Below, piece after piece: positions 25,901 to 41,237 of a stretch of 64,000 bases of DNA. Positions within the stretch are counted from its first letter, which is position 1; each line of letters starts with the position of its first letter. The DNA lies in the NCBI RefSeq assembly GCF_910591885.1, contig NW_025963557.1, positions 1,302,001 through 1,366,000 on the forward strand, written 5' to 3'. Origin of the DNA: Bombus terrestris (taxonomy: Eukaryota; Arthropoda; Insecta; Hymenoptera; Apidae). Under the pieces are notes generated by a model. That model had not been told where the DNA came from, ran no database searches, and saw only the letters and a program-made list of their open reading frames with translations. A program made the translations under genes and the position numbers.

Positions 25901-27300
25901 ATCACGAATATCGTAATATTGTGTTACTTTATGACGTATGACGTCATGTAGTATTACTTTATGACGTATGACGTCATGTAGTATTACGTTATAACATATG
26001 ACGTCATGTAGTATTACGATATAACGTACAACGTTGCAGAGAATTACGATATAACGCACAACGTTATGTCGTATTAGGTTATAACGTATCATGTCATGTA
26101 GTATTACGTTATAACGTATGACGTTATGGAGTATTACGATATAACGTAATACGTTATGCAGTATTGGGTTATAACGTATGACGTCATGTAGTTTTGAGTT
26201 ATAACGTATGACGTTACGCAGTATTACGTTATAACGTATGATGTTATGGAGTATTATGTTATAACGTATGACTTCATGTGGTATTGCTTTATTACGAATA
26301 ACATTATATTGTGTTACTTTATGTAGTATGACTTATGTAGTATGACGTGATGTAGTATTACTTTATAATGTATGACGTTATGTATTATTACGATATAACG
26401 TATGACGTTATGTATTATTACGATATAACGTACAACGTTATATAGAATTACGATATAACGCACAACGTTATGTCGTATTACGTTATAACGTATCATGTAA
26501 TGTAGTATTACGTTATAAAGTATGACGTTATGGAGTATTACGTTATAACGTATGAGGTCATGTGGTATTACGTTATCACGAATATCGTAATATTGTGTTA
26601 CTTTATGACGTATGACGTCATGTAGTATTACGTTATTACGAATATCGTAATATTGTGTTACTTTATGACGTATGACGTCATGTAGTATTACGTCATAACG
26701 TATGACGGTGTGATATATTACGTTATTCGGTATAACGTTATATAGTGTTACCTTATGAAGTATGACGTTATGTTGTATTACGTTATAACGTATGACGTCA
26801 TGTAGCATTACGTTATAACGTATGATGTTATGGAGTATTACGTTATAACGTATGACGTCATGTGGTATTACTTTACTGCGAATAACGTTATATTGTGTTA
26901 CTTTATGACGTATGACGTCATGTAGTATTACGTCATAACGTATGACGGTATGAAATATTACGCTATTCCGTATAACGTTATATAGTCTTACTTAATGAAG
27001 TATGACGTTATGTTGTATTACGTTATAACGTATGCCGTCATGTAGTATTAGGATATAACTTATTACGTTATGTAGTATTACGTTATTACGAATAACGTTA
27101 TATAGTGATACTTTATAACGTATGACCTTATGTTGTGTTACGTTATAACGTATGACGTCATGTAGTATTACGATATAACGTACTACGTTATATAGAATTA
27201 CGATATAACGCACAACGTTATGTCGTATTACGTTATAACGTATCATGTCATGTAGTTTTGCGTTATAACGTATGACGTTACGCAGTATTACGTTATAACG
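22960..27300 (+). repeat. Segmental duplication B, copy 1 (about 4.35 kb)
   Basis: From roughly 22,960 the monomer series matches that about 4.37 kb downstream: the hinge at 23931 corresponds to 28305 (offset 4,374), 24,836 to 29,304 (offset 4,468), and the hinge at 26311 to 30689 (offset 4,378). Offset changes reflect the filler at 24,215, a missing monomer near 24,390 and a net gain of three monomers before 26311. Ends are estimated to within about 100 bp. Confidence 0.8.
24215..24240 (+). repeat. 26-bp non-monomer filler at a deletion
   Basis: After a unit ending ACGTTACGCA the sequence reads GTACGTTAGTG and then TTATAAGTAAGTATA before the regular GTGTTACTTT unit at 24,241. The other B copy has three normal monomers (28,589-28,678, 90 bp) here. 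The filler cannot be aligned well to any monomer; GTAAGTATA is seen nowhere else in my reading. It looks like an imprecise end-joining scar. Confidence 0.85.
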
Positions 27301-30300
27301 TATGACGTCATGTAGTATTACGTTGTAACGTATGACGTTATGTATTATTACGATATAGCGTACTACGTTATATAGAATTGCGATATAACGCACAACGTTA
27401 TGTCGTATTAGGTTATAACGTATGACGTTATGCATTATTACGATATAACGTATGGCTTTATGTAGTATTACGATATAACGTATGACCTCATGTGGTATTA
27501 CGTTATTGCAAATAACGTTATATTGTGTTACTTTATGACGTATGACGTCATGTAGTATTACTTTATGACGTATGACGTCATGGAGTATTACTTTATGACG
27601 TATGATGTTATGGAGTATTACGTTATAACGTATGACGTCATGTAGTATTACGATATAACGTACTACGTTATATAGAATTACGATATAACGCACAACGTTA
27701 TGTCGTATTACGTTATAACGTATCATGTCATGTAGTATTACTTTATGACGTATGACGTCATGTAGTATTAGGTTATAACGTATGACGTTATGTACTATTA
27801 CGATATAACGTATGGCGTTATGTAGTATTACGATATAACGTATGACGTCATGTGGTATTACTTTATTACGAATAACGTTATATTGTGTTTCTTTATGACG
27901 TATGACGTCATGTAGTATTAGGTTACAACGTATGACGTTATGTATTATTACGATATAACGTATGACGTTATGCAGTATTAGGTTATAACGTATGACGTCA
28001 TGTAGTTTTGCGTTATAACGTATGACGTTATGTAGTATTACGATATAACGTATGACGTCATGTGGTGTTACGTTATTGCGAATAACGTTATATTGTGTTA
28101 CTTTATGACGTATGACGTCATGTAGTACTACGTTATAACGTATGACGGTATGAAGTATTACGTTATTCCGTATAACGTTATATAGTGTTACTTTATGAAG
28201 TATGACGTTATGTTGTATTACGTTATAACGTATGACGTCATGTAGCATTAGGATATAACTTATTACGTTATGTAGTATTACGTTATTGCGAATAACGTTA
28301 TATTGTGTTACTTTATGTAGTATGACTTATGTAGTATGGCGTGATATAGTATTACCTTATAATGTATGACGTTATGTAGCATTACGGTATTACGAATAAC
28401 GTTGTATTGTGTTACTTTATAACGTATGACGTTATTAAGTGTTACGTTATGACGCTTGACGTCGTGTAGTAATACATTATAACGTATGACGTTATGTATT
28501 ATTACGATATAACGTAATACGTTATGCAGTATTGGGTTATAACGTATGACGACATGTAGTTTTGAGTTACAACGTATGACGTTATGCAGTATTACGTTAT
28601 AACTTATGATGTTATGGAGTATTACGTTATAACATATGACGTCATGTGGTATTACTTTACTACGAATAACGTTATATTGTGTTACTTTATAACGTATGGC
28701 GTTATGTAGTGTTACGTTATAACGTATGACGTCGTGTAGTATTACGTTATAACGTATGACGTTATGTATTATTACGATATAACGTAATACGTTATGCAGT
28801 ATTAGGTTATAACGTATGACGTTATGGAGTATTACGTTATAACGTATGACGTCATGCGGTATTACGATATAACGTACAACGTTGCATAGAATTACGATAT
28901 AACGCACAACGTTATGTCGTATTAGGTTATAACGTATCATGTCATGTAGTATTACGTTATAACGTATGACGTTATGGAGTATTACGATATAACGTAATAC
29001 GTTATGCAGTATTGGGTTATAACGTATGACGTCATGTAGTTTTGAGTTACAACGTATGACGTTACGCAGTATTACGTTATAACGTATGATGTTATGGAGT
29101 ATTACGTTATAACGTATGACGTCATGTGGTATTACTTTACTACGAATAACGTTATATTGTGTTACTTTATAACGTATGGCGTTATGTAGTGTTACGTTAT
29201 AACGTATGACGTCGTGTAGTATTACGTTATAACGTATGACGTTATGTATTATTACGATATAACGTAATACGTTATGCAGTATTAGGTTATATCGTATGAC
29301 GTTATGGAGTATTACGTTATAACGCATGACGTCATGTGGTATTACGTTATTACGAATAACGTTATATTGTGTTACTTTATAACGTATGATGTTATGGAGA
29401 ATTGCGTTATAACGTATGACGTCATGTGGTATTACTTTACTACGAATAACGTTATATTGTGTTACTTTATAACGTATGGCGTTATGTAGTGTTACGTTAT
29501 AACGTATGACGTCGTGTAGTATTACGTTATAACGTATTACGTTATGTATTATTACGATATAACGTAATACGTTATAAAGTATTAGGTTATAACGTATGAC
29601 GTTATGGAGTATTACGTTATAACGTATGGCGTTATGTAGTATTACTATAAAACGTATGACGTCATGTGGTATTACGTTATTGCTAATAACGGTATATTGT
29701 GCTACTTTATGGCGTATGACGTCATGTAGTTTTACGTCATAACGTATGACGGTATGAAATATTACGTTATTCCGTATAACGTTATATAGTCTTACTTTAT
29801 GAAGTATGACGTTATGTTGTATTACGTTATAACGTATGCCGTCATGTAGTATTAGGATATAACTTATTACGTTATGTAGTATTACGTTATTACGAATAAC
29901 ATTATATACTCATACTTTATAACGTATGACCTTATGTTGTGTTACGTTATAACATATGACGTCGTGTAGTATTACGTTATTACGAATATCGTTACATTGT
30001 GTAACTTTGTAACGTATGACGTCATGTAGTAGTACGTTATAACGTATGGCGATATGTAGTATTACGATATAACGTATGACGTCATGTGGAATTACGTTAT
30101 TGCGAATAACGTTTTATTGTGTTACTTTATGACGTATGACGTCATGTACTATTACGTTACAACGTATGACGGTATGTAATATTACGTTATTCCGTACAAC
30201 GTTATATAGTGTTACTTTATGAAGTATGACGTTATGTTGTATTACGTTATAACGCATGACGTCATGTAGCATTAGGATATAACTTATTACGTTATGTAGT

Positions 30301-31560
30301 ATTACTTTATTACGAATAACGTTATATAGTGATACTTTATAACGTATGACCTTATGTTGTGTTACGTTATAACGTATGACGTCATGTAGTATTACGATAT
30401 AACGTACTACGTTATATAGAATTACGATATAACGCACAACGTTATGTCGTATTACGTTATAACGTATCATGTCATGTAGTATTACGTTATAACGTATGAC
30501 GTTATGGAGTATTACGATATAACGTAATACGTTATGCAGTATTGGGTTATAACGTATGACGTCATGTAGTTTTGAGTTATAACGTATGACGTTACGCAGT
30601 ATTACGTTATAACGTATGATGTTATGGAGTATTATGTTATAACGTATGACTTCATGTCGTATTGCTTTATTACGAATAACATTATATTGTGTTACTTTAT
30701 GTAGTATGACTTATGTAGTATGACGTGATGTAGTATTACTTTATAATGTATGACGTTATGTAGCATTACGGTATTGCGAGTAACGTTGTATTGTGTTACT
30801 TTATAACGTATGACGTTATGTAGTGTTACGTTATAACGTATGACGTTATGTATTATTACGATATAACGTATGACGTTATGTATTATTACGATATAACGTA
30901 CAACGTTATATAGAATTACGATATTACGCACAACGTTATGTCGTATTACGTTATAACGTATCATGTAATGTAGTATTACGTTATAAAGTATGACGTTATG
31001 GAGTATTACGTTATAACGTATGAGGTCATGTGGTATTACGTTATCACGAATATCGTAATATTGTGTTACTTTATGACGTATGACGTCATGTAGTATTACG
31101 TTATTACGAATATCGTAATATTGTGTTACTTTATGACGTATGACGTCATGTAGTATTACGTCATAACGTATGACGGTATGAAATATTACGCTATTCCGTA
31201 TAACGTTATATAGTCTTACTTAATGAAGTATGACGTTATGTTGTATTACGTTATAACGTATGCCGTCATGTAGTATTAGGATATAACTTATTACGTTATG
31301 TAGTATTACGTTATTACGAATAACGTTATATAGTGATACTTTATAACGTATGACCTTATGTTGTGTTACGTTATAACGTATGACGTCATGTAGTATTACG
31401 ATATAACGTACTACGTTATATAGAATTACGATATAACGCACAACGTTATGTCGTATTACGTTATAACGTATCATGTCATGTAGTTTTGCGTTATAACGTA
31501 TGACGTTACGCAGTATTACGTTATAACGTATGACGTCATGTAGTATTACGTTATAACGTA
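27300..31560 (+). repeat. Segmental duplication B, copy 2 (about 4.3 kb)
   Basis: Head-to-tail partner of 22,960-27,300. Both copies share the CTTACTTAATGAAG variant (26,986 and 31,211 region), a point change that puts a TAA into the open minus-strand frame, and the GTTTTGAG variant of the GTTTTGCG unit. It retains three monomers (28,589-28,678) that copy 1 lost at its filler. Confidence 0.8.
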
Positions 31561-32862
31561 TGACGTTATGTATTATTACGATATAACGTACTACGTTATA
31601 TAGAATTGCGATATAACGCACAACGTTATGTCGTATTACGTTATAACGTATCATGTCATGTAGTTTTGCGTTATAACGTATGACGTTACGCAGTATTACG
31701 TTATAACGTATGATGTTATGGAGTATTACGTTATAACGTATGACGTTATGTATTATTACGATATAGCGTACAACGTTATATAGAATAACGATATAACGCA
31801 CAACGTTATGTCGTGTTACGTTATAACGTATGACGTTACGCAGTATTACGTTATAACGTATGATGTTATGGAGTATTAGGTTATAACGTATGACGTCATG
31901 TGGTATTACTTTACTGCGAATAACGTTATATTGTGTTACATTATAACGTATGGCGTTATGTAGTGTTACGTTATAACGTATGACGTCGTGTAGTATTACG
32001 TTATAACGTATGACGTTATGTATTATTATGATATAACGTAATACGTTATGCAGTATTAGGTTATAACGTATGACGTTATGTTGTATTACGTTATAACGTA
32101 TGACGTCATGTAGCATTACGTTATAACGTATGATGTTATGGAGTATTACGTTATAACGTATGACGTCATGTGGTATTACTTTACTACGAATAACGTTATA
32201 TTGTGTTACTTTATAACGTATGGCGTTATGTAGTGTTACGTTATAACGTATGACGGTATGCAGTATTAGGCTATAACGTATGACGTTATGTAGTATTACT
32301 ATATAACGTATGACGTCATGTGGTATTACGTTATTGCTAATAACGGTATATTGTGCTACTTTATGACGTATGACGTCATGTAGTACTACGTCATAACGTA
32401 TGACGGTACGAAATATTACGTTATTCCGTATAACGTTATATAGTGTTACTTTATGAAGTATGACGTTATGTTGTATTACGTTATAACGTATGCCGTCATG
32501 TAGTATTAGGATATAACTTATTACGTTATGTAGTATTACGTTATTACGAATAACATTATATAGTGATACTTTATAACGTATGACCTTATGTTGTGTTACG
32601 TTATAACATATGACGTCATGTAGTATTACGTTATTACGAATATCGTTACGTTGTGTTACTTTATAACGTACGACGTCATGTAGTATTACGTTATAACGTA
32701 TGACGGTTTGTAATATTACGTTATTCCGTATAACGTTATATAGTGTTACTTTATGAAGTATGACGTTATGTTGTATTACGTTATAACGTATGACGTTATG
32801 GGGCATTTCGTTATAACGTATGACGTCATGTGGTATTACGTTATTACGAATAACGTTATATT

Positions 32863-32996
32863 GTGTTACTTTATGTAGTATGACTTATGTAGTATGACGT
32901 GATGTAGTATTACTTTATAATGTATGACGTTATGTAGCATTACGGTATTACGAATGACGTTGTATTGTGTTACCTTATAACGTATTTAGTCGTGTA
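32863..32996 (+). repeat. Hinge subtype T with stop-bearing monomer
   Basis: The hinge at 32863 is followed at +104 by a monomer containing CGTATTTAGTCGTG (32967-32996), where the common unit has CGTATGACGTCGTG. The change puts a TAA on the minus strand in the otherwise open frame. Ten hinges carry it: 32863, 36878, 37806, 40310, 41238, 43469, 48534, 50948, 53239 and 58872. Two related monomers outside this linkage lie near 2456 (TATTTAGTAGTG) and 3496 (TAATTAGTCGTG). All ten linked copies are in the right half of the window. Confidence 0.88.
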
Positions 32997-33880
32997 GTAT
33001 TACGTTATAACGTATGACGTTATGTATTATTACGATATAACGTAATAAGTTATGCAGTATTGGGTTATAACGAAGGACGTCATGTTGTATTACGTTATAA
33101 CGTATGCCGTCATGTAGTATTACGTTATAACGTATGACGTTACGCAGTATTACGTTATAACGTATGACGTTACGCAGTATTACGTTATAACGTATGACGT
33201 TATGGGGCATTACGTTATAACGTATGACGTCATGTGGTATTACGTTATTAGGAATAACGTTATATTGTGTTACGTTATGTAGTATGACTTATGTAGTACG
33301 ACGTGATGTAGCATTACTTTGTAATGTATGACGTTATGTAGCATTACGGTATTACGAATAACGTTGTATTGTGTTACTTTATAACGTATGACGTTATGTA
33401 GTGTTACGTTATAACGTATGACGTTATGGAGTATTACGTTATAACGTATGAGGTCATGTGATATTACGTTATCACGAATATCGTAATATTGTGTTACTTT
33501 ATGACGTATGACGTCATGTAGTATTACTTTATGACGTATGACGTGATGTAGTAATACGTTATAACATATGACGTCATGTAGTATTACGATGTAACGTACA
33601 ACGTTGCATAGAATTACGATATAACGCACAACGTTATGTCGTATTAGGTTATAACGTATCATGTCATGTAGTATTACGTTATAACGTATGACGTTATGGA
33701 GTATTACGATATAACGTAATACGCTATGCAGTATTGGGTTATAGCGTATGACGTCATGTAGTTTTGAGTTATAACGTATGACGTTACGCAGTATTACGTT
33801 ATAACGTATGATGTTATGGAGTATTACGTTATAACGTATGACGTCATGTGGTATTGCTTTATTACGAATAACATTATATT

Positions 33881-34014
33881 GTGTTACTTTATGTAGTATG
33901 ACTTATGTAGTATGACGTGATGTAGTATTACTTTATAATGTATGACGTTATGTAGCATTACGGTATTACGAGTAACGTTGTATTGAGTTACTTTATAACG
34001 TATGACGTCATGTA
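33881..34014 (+). repeat. Hinge subtype G
   Basis: This subtype is marked downstream by ATTACGAGTAACGTTG and then TATTGAGTTAC. It starts at 33881, 37252, 40684, 41582, 47980, 51322, 53613 and 59246. It follows a T-type hinge by exactly 374 bp in five cases (36878, 40310, 50948, 53239, 58872) and by 344 bp in one (41238, one monomer fewer). T and G hinges therefore travel as a linked pair. Forms with GAGTAACG but without GAGTTAC at 13792, 19293 and 30689 look like older relatives. Confidence 0.86.
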
Positions 34015-34224
34015 GTATTACGATATAACGTATGACGTTATGTATTATTACGATATAGCGTACAACGTTATATAGAATTACGATATAACGCACTACGTTA
34101 TGTCGTATTACGTTATAACGTATGAGGTCATGTGGTATTACGTTATTACGAATATCGTAATATTGTGTTACTGTATAACGTATGACGTCATGTAGTATTA
34201 CGTTATTACGAATATCGTAATATT

Positions 34225-34327
34225 CTGTTACTTCATGTAGTATGACTTATGTAGTATGACGTGATGTAGTATTACTTTATAATGTATGACGTTATGTAGC
34301 ATTAGGTATTACGAGTAATGTTGTATT
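34225..34327 (+). repeat. Hinge subtype C with linked 29-bp monomer
   Basis: The hinge begins CTGTTACTTCATGTA. Exactly 74 bp downstream is a 29-bp monomer beginning GCATTAGGTATTACGAG, one base shorter than the usual GCATTACGGTATTACG form. The pair occurs at hinges 34225, 42136, 51876, 54107 and 59740, with short monomers at 34299, 42210, 51950, 54181 and 59814. Minus-strand frames crossing the region end just there instead of at the hinge. Perfect linkage of substitutions and deletion shows the five copies were amplified from one founder. Confidence 0.9.
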
Positions 34328-36877
34328 GTGTTACTTTATAACGTATGACGTTATGTAGTGTTACGTTATAACGTATGACGTCGTGTAGTATTACGTTATA
34401 ACGTATGACGTTATGTATTATTACGATATAACGTATGACGTCATGTAGTATTACGCTATAACGTATGCCGTCATGTAGTATTACGTTATAAGATATGACG
34501 TCATGTACTATTACGATATAACGCACAACGTTATATAGAATAACGATATAACGCACAAGGTTATGTCGTATTACGTTATAACGTATCATGTCATGTAGTA
34601 TTACGTTATAACGTATGACGTTACGCAGTATTACGTTATAACGTATGATGTTATGGAGTATTACGTTATAACGTATGACGTCATGTGGTATTACTTTACT
34701 ACGAATAACGTTATATTGTGTTACTTTATAACGTATGGCGTTATGTAGTGTTACGTTATAACGTATGACGTCGTGTAGTATTACGTTATAACGTATAACG
34801 TTATGTATTATTACGATATATCGTAATACGTTATGCAGTATTAGGTTATAACGTATGACGTTATGGAGTATTACGTTATAACGTATGACGTCATGTGGTA
34901 TTACGTTATTACGAATAACGTTATATTGTGTTACTTTATAACGTATGGCGTTATGGAGTGTTACGTTATAACGTATGACGTCGTGTAGTATTACGTTATA
35001 ACGTATGACGTTATGTATTATTACGATATAACGTAATACGTTATGCAGTATTAGGTTATAACGTATGACGTCATGTAGCATTACGTTATAACGTATGGCG
35101 TTATGTAGTATTACTATATAACGTATGACGTCATGTGGTATTACGTTATTGCTAATAACGGTATATTGTGCTACTTTATGACGTATGACGCCCTGTAGTA
35201 TTACGTCATAACGTATGACGGTATGAAATATTACGTTATTCCGTATAACGTTATATAATCTTACTTTATGAAGTATGACGTTATGTTGTATTACGTTATA
35301 ACGTATGCCGTCATGTAGTATTAGGATATAACTTATTACGTTATGTAGTATTACGTTATTACGAATAACATTATATAGTGATACTTTATAACGTATGACC
35401 TTATGTTGTGTTACGTTATAACATATGACGTCATGTAGTATTACGTTATTACGAATATCGTTACATTGTGTTACTTTATAACGTATGACGTCATGTAGTA
35501 GTACGTTATAACGTATGGCGATATGTAGTATTACGATATAACGTATGACGTCATGTGGTATTACGTTATTGCGAATAACGTTTTATTGTGTTACTTTATG
35601 ACGTATGACGTCATGTAGTATTACGTTACAACGTATGATGGTATGTAATATTACGTTATTCCGTACAACGTTATATAGTGTTACTTTATGAAGTATGACG
35701 TTATGTTGTATTACGTTATAACGTATGACGTCATGTAGCATTAGGATATAACTTATTACGTTATGTAGTATTAGGTTATTACGAATAACGTTATATAGTG
35801 ATACTTTATAACGTATGACCTTATGTTGTGTTACGTTATAACGTATGAGGTCATGTTGTATTACGTTATCACGAATATCGTAATATTGTGTTACTTTATG
35901 ACGTATGACGTCATGTAGTATTACTTTATGACGTATGACGTCATGTAGTATTACGTTATAACATATGACGTCATGTAGTATTACGATATAACGTACAACG
36001 TTGCATAGAATTACGATATAACGCACAACGTTATGTCGCATTACGTTATAACGTATCATGTCATGTAGTATTACGCTATAACGTATGACGTTATGGAGTA
36101 TTACGTTATAACGTATGACGTCATGTGGTATTGCTTTATTACGAATAACATTATATTGTGTTACTTTATAACGTATGACGTCATGTAGTATTACGCTATA
36201 ACGTATGCCGTCATTTAGTATTACGTTAGAACATATGACGTCATGTGCTATTACGATATAACGTACAACGTTATATAGAATAACGATATAACGCACAACG
36301 TTATGTCGTGTTACGTTATAACGTATGACGTTACGCAGTATTACGTTATAACGTATGATGTTATGTAGTATTACGTTATAACGTATGACGTCATGTGGTA
36401 TTACTTTACTACGAATAACGTTATATTGTGTTACTTTATAACGTATGGCGTTATGTAGTGTTACGTTATAACGTATGACGTCGTGTAGTATTACGTTATA
36501 ACGTATGACGTTATGTATTATTACGATATAACGTAATACGTTATGCAGTATTAGGTTATATCGTATGACGTTATGGAGTATTGCGTTATAACGTATGACG
36601 TCAGGTGGTATTACGTTATTACGAATAACGTTATATTGTGTTACTTTATAACGTATGGCGTTATGTAGTGTTACGTTATTACGAATATCGTTACATTGTG
36701 TTACGTTATAACGTATGACGGTTTGTAATATTACGTTATTCCGTATAACGTTATATAGTGTTACTTTATGAAGTATGACGTTATGTTGTATTACGTTATA
36801 ACGTATGACGTTATGGGGCATTTCGTTATAACGTATGACGTCATGTGGTATTACGCTATTACGAATAACGTTGTATT

Positions 36878-39800
36878 GTGTTACTTTATGTAGTATGACT
36901 TATGTAGTATGACGTGATGTAGTATTACTTTATAATGTATGACGTTATGTAGCATTGCGGTATTACGAATGACGTTGTATTGTGTTACTTTATAACGTAT
37001 TTAGTCGTGTAGTATTACGTTATAACGTATGACGTTATGTATTATTACGATATAACGTAATACGTTATGCAGTATTGGGTTATAACGAATGACGTCATGT
37101 TGTATTACGTTATAACGTGTGCCGTCATGTAGTATTACGTTATAACGTATGACGTTACGCAGTATTACGTTATAACGTATGACGTTATGGGGCATTACGT
37201 TATAACGTATGACGTCATGTGGTATTGCGTTATAACGAATAACGTTATATTGTGTTACTTTATGTAGTATGACTTATGTAGTACGACGTGATGTAGTATT
37301 ACTTTATAATGTATGACGTTATGTAGCATTACGGTATTACGAGTAACGTTGTATTGAGTTACTTTATAACGTATGACGTCATGTAGTATTACGATATAAC
37401 GTATGACGTTATGTATTATTACGATATAGCGTACAACGTTATATAGAATTACGATATAACGCACAACGTTATGTCGTATTACGTTATAACGTATGAGGTC
37501 ATGTGGTATTACGTTATTACGAATATCGTAATATTGTGTTACTGTATAACGTATGACGTCATGTAGTATTACGTTATTACGAATATCGTAATATTGTGTT
37601 ACTTTATGACGTATGACGTCATGTAGTATTACGTTATAACGTATGACGGTATGTAATATTACGTTATTCCGTATAACGTTATATAGTGTTACTTTATGAA
37701 GTATGACGTTATGTTGTATTACGTTATAACGTATGACGTTATGGGGCATTTCGTTATGACGTATGACGTCATGTGGTATTACGCTATTACGAATAACGTT
37801 GTATTGTGTTACTTTATGTAGTATGACTTATGTAGTATGACGTGATGTAGTATTACTTTATAATGTATGACGTTATGTAGCATTACGGTATTACGAATGA
37901 CGTTGTATTGTGTTACTTTATAACGTATTTAGTCGTGTAGTATTACGTTATAACGTATGACGTTATGTATTATTACGATATAACGTAATACGTTATGCAG
38001 TATTGGGTTATAACGAATGACGTCATGTTGTATTACGTTATAACGTGTGCCGTCATGTAGTATTACGTTATAACGTATGACGTTACGCAGTATTACGTTA
38101 TAACGTATGACGTTATGGGGCATTACGTTATAACGTATGGCGTTATGTAGAATTACGATATAACGTATGACGTCATGTGGTATTACGTTATTGCTAATAA
38201 CGGTATATTGTGTTACTTTATGACGTATGACGTCATGTAGTATTACGTTATAACATATGACGTCATGTAGTATTACGATATAACGTACAACGTTGCATAG
38301 AATTACGATATAACGCACAACGTTATGTCGTATTAGGTTATAACGTATCATGTCATGTAGTATTACGTTATAACGTATGACGTTATGGAGTATTACGATA
38401 TAACGTAATACGTTATGCAGTATTGGGTTATAACGTATGACGTCATGTAGTATTTCTTTATGACGTATGACGTTATGTATTATTACGATATAACGTATGA
38501 CGTTATGTATTATTACGATATAACGTATGACGTTATGCAGTATTAGGTTATAACGTATGACGTCATGCAGTTTTGCGTTATAACGTATGACGTCATGTAG
38601 TATTACTTTATGACGTATGACGTTATGTATTATTACGATATAACGTATGACGTTATGTATTATTACGATATAACGTATGACGCCATGCAGTATTAGGTTA
38701 TAACGTATGACGTCATGTAGTATTACGTTATAATGTATGGCGATATGTAGTATTACGATATAACGTATGACGTCATGTGGTATTACGTTATTACGAATAA
38801 CGTTATATTGTGTTACTTTATATCGTATGACGTCATGTAGTATTACGATATAACGTATGACGCTATGTATTATTACGATATAACGTATGACGTTATGTAT
38901 TATTACGATATAACGTATGACGTTATGCAGTATTAGGTTATAACGTATGGCGCTATGTAGTATTACGATATAACGTATGACGTCATGTGGTATTACGTTA
39001 TTACGAATAACGTTATATTGTGTTACTTTATATCGTATGACGTCATGTAGTATTACGATATAACGTATGACGCTATGTATTATAACGATATAACGTACAA
39101 CGTTATATAGAATTACGATATAACGCACAACGTTATGTTGTATTACGTTATAACGTATGACGTCATGTAGCATTAGGATATAACTTATTACGTTATGTAG
39201 TATTAGGTTATTACGAATAACGTTATATAGTGATACTTTATAACGTATGACCTTTTGTTGTGTTACGTTATAACGTATGAGGTCATGTTGTATTACGTTA
39301 TCACGAATATCGTAATATTGTGTTACTTTATGACGTATGACGTCATGTAGTATTACTTTATGACGTATGACGTCATGTAGTATTACGTTATAACATATGA
39401 CGTCATGTAGTATTACGATATAACGTACAACGTTGCATAGAATTACGATATAACGCACAACGTTATGTCGCATTACGTTATAACGTATCATGTCATGTAG
39501 TATTACGCTATAACGTATGACGTTATGGAGTATTACGTTATAACGTATGACGTCATGTGGTATTGCTTTATTACGAATAACATTATATTGTGTTACTTTA
39601 TAACGTATGACGTCATGTAGTATTACGCTATAACGTATGCCGTCATTTAGTATTACGTTAGAACATATGACGTCATGTGCTATTACGATATAACGTACAA
39701 CGTTATATAGAATAACGATATAACGCACAACGTTATGTCGTGTTACGTTATAACGTATGACGTTACGCAGTATTACGTTATAACGTATGATGTTATGTAG

Positions 39801-40309
39801 TGTTACGTTATAACGTATGACGTCATGTGGTATTACTTTACTACGAATAACGTTATATTGTGTTACTTTATAACGTATGGCGTTATGTAGTGTTACGTTA
39901 TAACGTATGACGTCGTGTAGTATTACGTTATAACGTATGACGTTATGTATTATTACGATATAACGTAATACGTTATGCAGTATTAGGTTATATCGTATGA
40001 CGTTATGGAGTATTGCGTTATAACGTATGACGTCAGGTGGTATTACGTTATTACGAATAACGTTATATTGTGTTACTTTATAACGTATGGCGTTATGTAG
40101 TGTTACGTTATTACGAATATCGTTACATTGTGTTACGTTATAACGTATGACGGTTTGTAATATTACGTTATTCCGTATAACGTTATATAGTGTTACTTTA
40201 TGAAGTATGACGTTATGTTGTATTACGTTATAACGTATGACGTTATGGGGCATTTCGTTATAACGTATGACGTCATGTGGTATTACGCTATTACGAATAA
40301 CGTTGTATT
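36878..40309 (+). repeat. Segmental duplication C, copy 1 (3,432 bp)
   Basis: The block runs from a T hinge (36878) over a G hinge (37252) and a T hinge (37806) to the next T hinge at 40310, spacings 374, 554 and 2,504 bp. The first two spacings repeat at 40310-41238 at an offset of exactly 3,432, with matching monomer series (for example 37,001-37,195 and 40,433-40,627). Confidence 0.88.
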
Positions 40310-41237
40310 GTGTTACTTTATGTAGTATGACTTATGTAGTATGACGTGATGTAGTATTACTTTATAATGTATGACGTTATGTAGCATTACGGTATTACGA
40401 ATGACGTTGTATTGTGTTACTTTATAACGTATTTAGTCGTGTAGTATTACGTTATAACGTATGACGTTATGTATTATTACGATATAACGTAATACGTTAT
40501 GCAGTATTGGGTTATAACGAATGACGTCATGTTGTATTACGTTATAACGTGTGCCGTCATGTAGTATTACGTTATAACGTATGACGTTACGCAGTATTAC
40601 GTTATAACGTATGACGTTATGGGGCATTACGTTATAACGTATGACGTCATGTGGTATTGCGTTATAACGAATAACGTTATATTGTGTTACTTTATGTAGT
40701 ATGACTTATGTAGTACGACGTGATGTAGTATTACTTTATAATGTATGACGTTATGTAGCATTACGGTATTACGAGTAACGTTGTATTGAGTTACTTTATA
40801 ACGTATGACGTCATGTAGTATTACGATATAACGTATGACGTTATGTATTATTACGATATAGCGTACAACGTTATATAGAATTACGATATAACGCACAACG
40901 TTATGTCGTATTACGTTATAACGTATGAGGTCATGTGGTATTACGTTATTACGAATATCGTAATATTGTGTTACTGTATAACGTATGACGTCATGTAGTA
41001 TTACGTTATTACGAATATCGTAATATTGTGTTACTTTATGACGTATGACGTCATGTAGTATTACGTTATAACGTATGACGGTTTGTAATATTACGTTATT
41101 CCGTATAACGTTATATAGTGTTACTTTATGAAGTATGACGTTATGTTGTATTACGTTATAACGTATGACGTTATGGGGCATTTCGTTATAACGTATGACG
41201 TCATGTGGTATTACGCTATTACGAATAACGTTGTATT
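40310..41237 (+). repeat. Segmental duplication C, partial copy 2 (928 bp)
   Basis: Repeats the first 928 bp of block C (T hinge, 374 bp, G hinge, 554 bp). After the T hinge at 41238 the next spacing is 344 instead of 2,504, so the copy is not carried through. The 344-bp interval is a 374-bp interval that lost one monomer near 41,490. Confidence 0.85.

Larger units (their letters stand above)
31560..36877 (+). repeat. Mosaic satellite segment with onset of right-half hinge types
   Basis: Hinges at 32863 (T), 33267, 33881 (G) and 34225 (C) come in close succession, 344 to 614 bp apart, followed by 2,653 bp without one. The first T, G and C hinges of the window are all here. Units at 34,299-36,877 resemble those of blocks C and D to the right. 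Confidence 0.78.
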
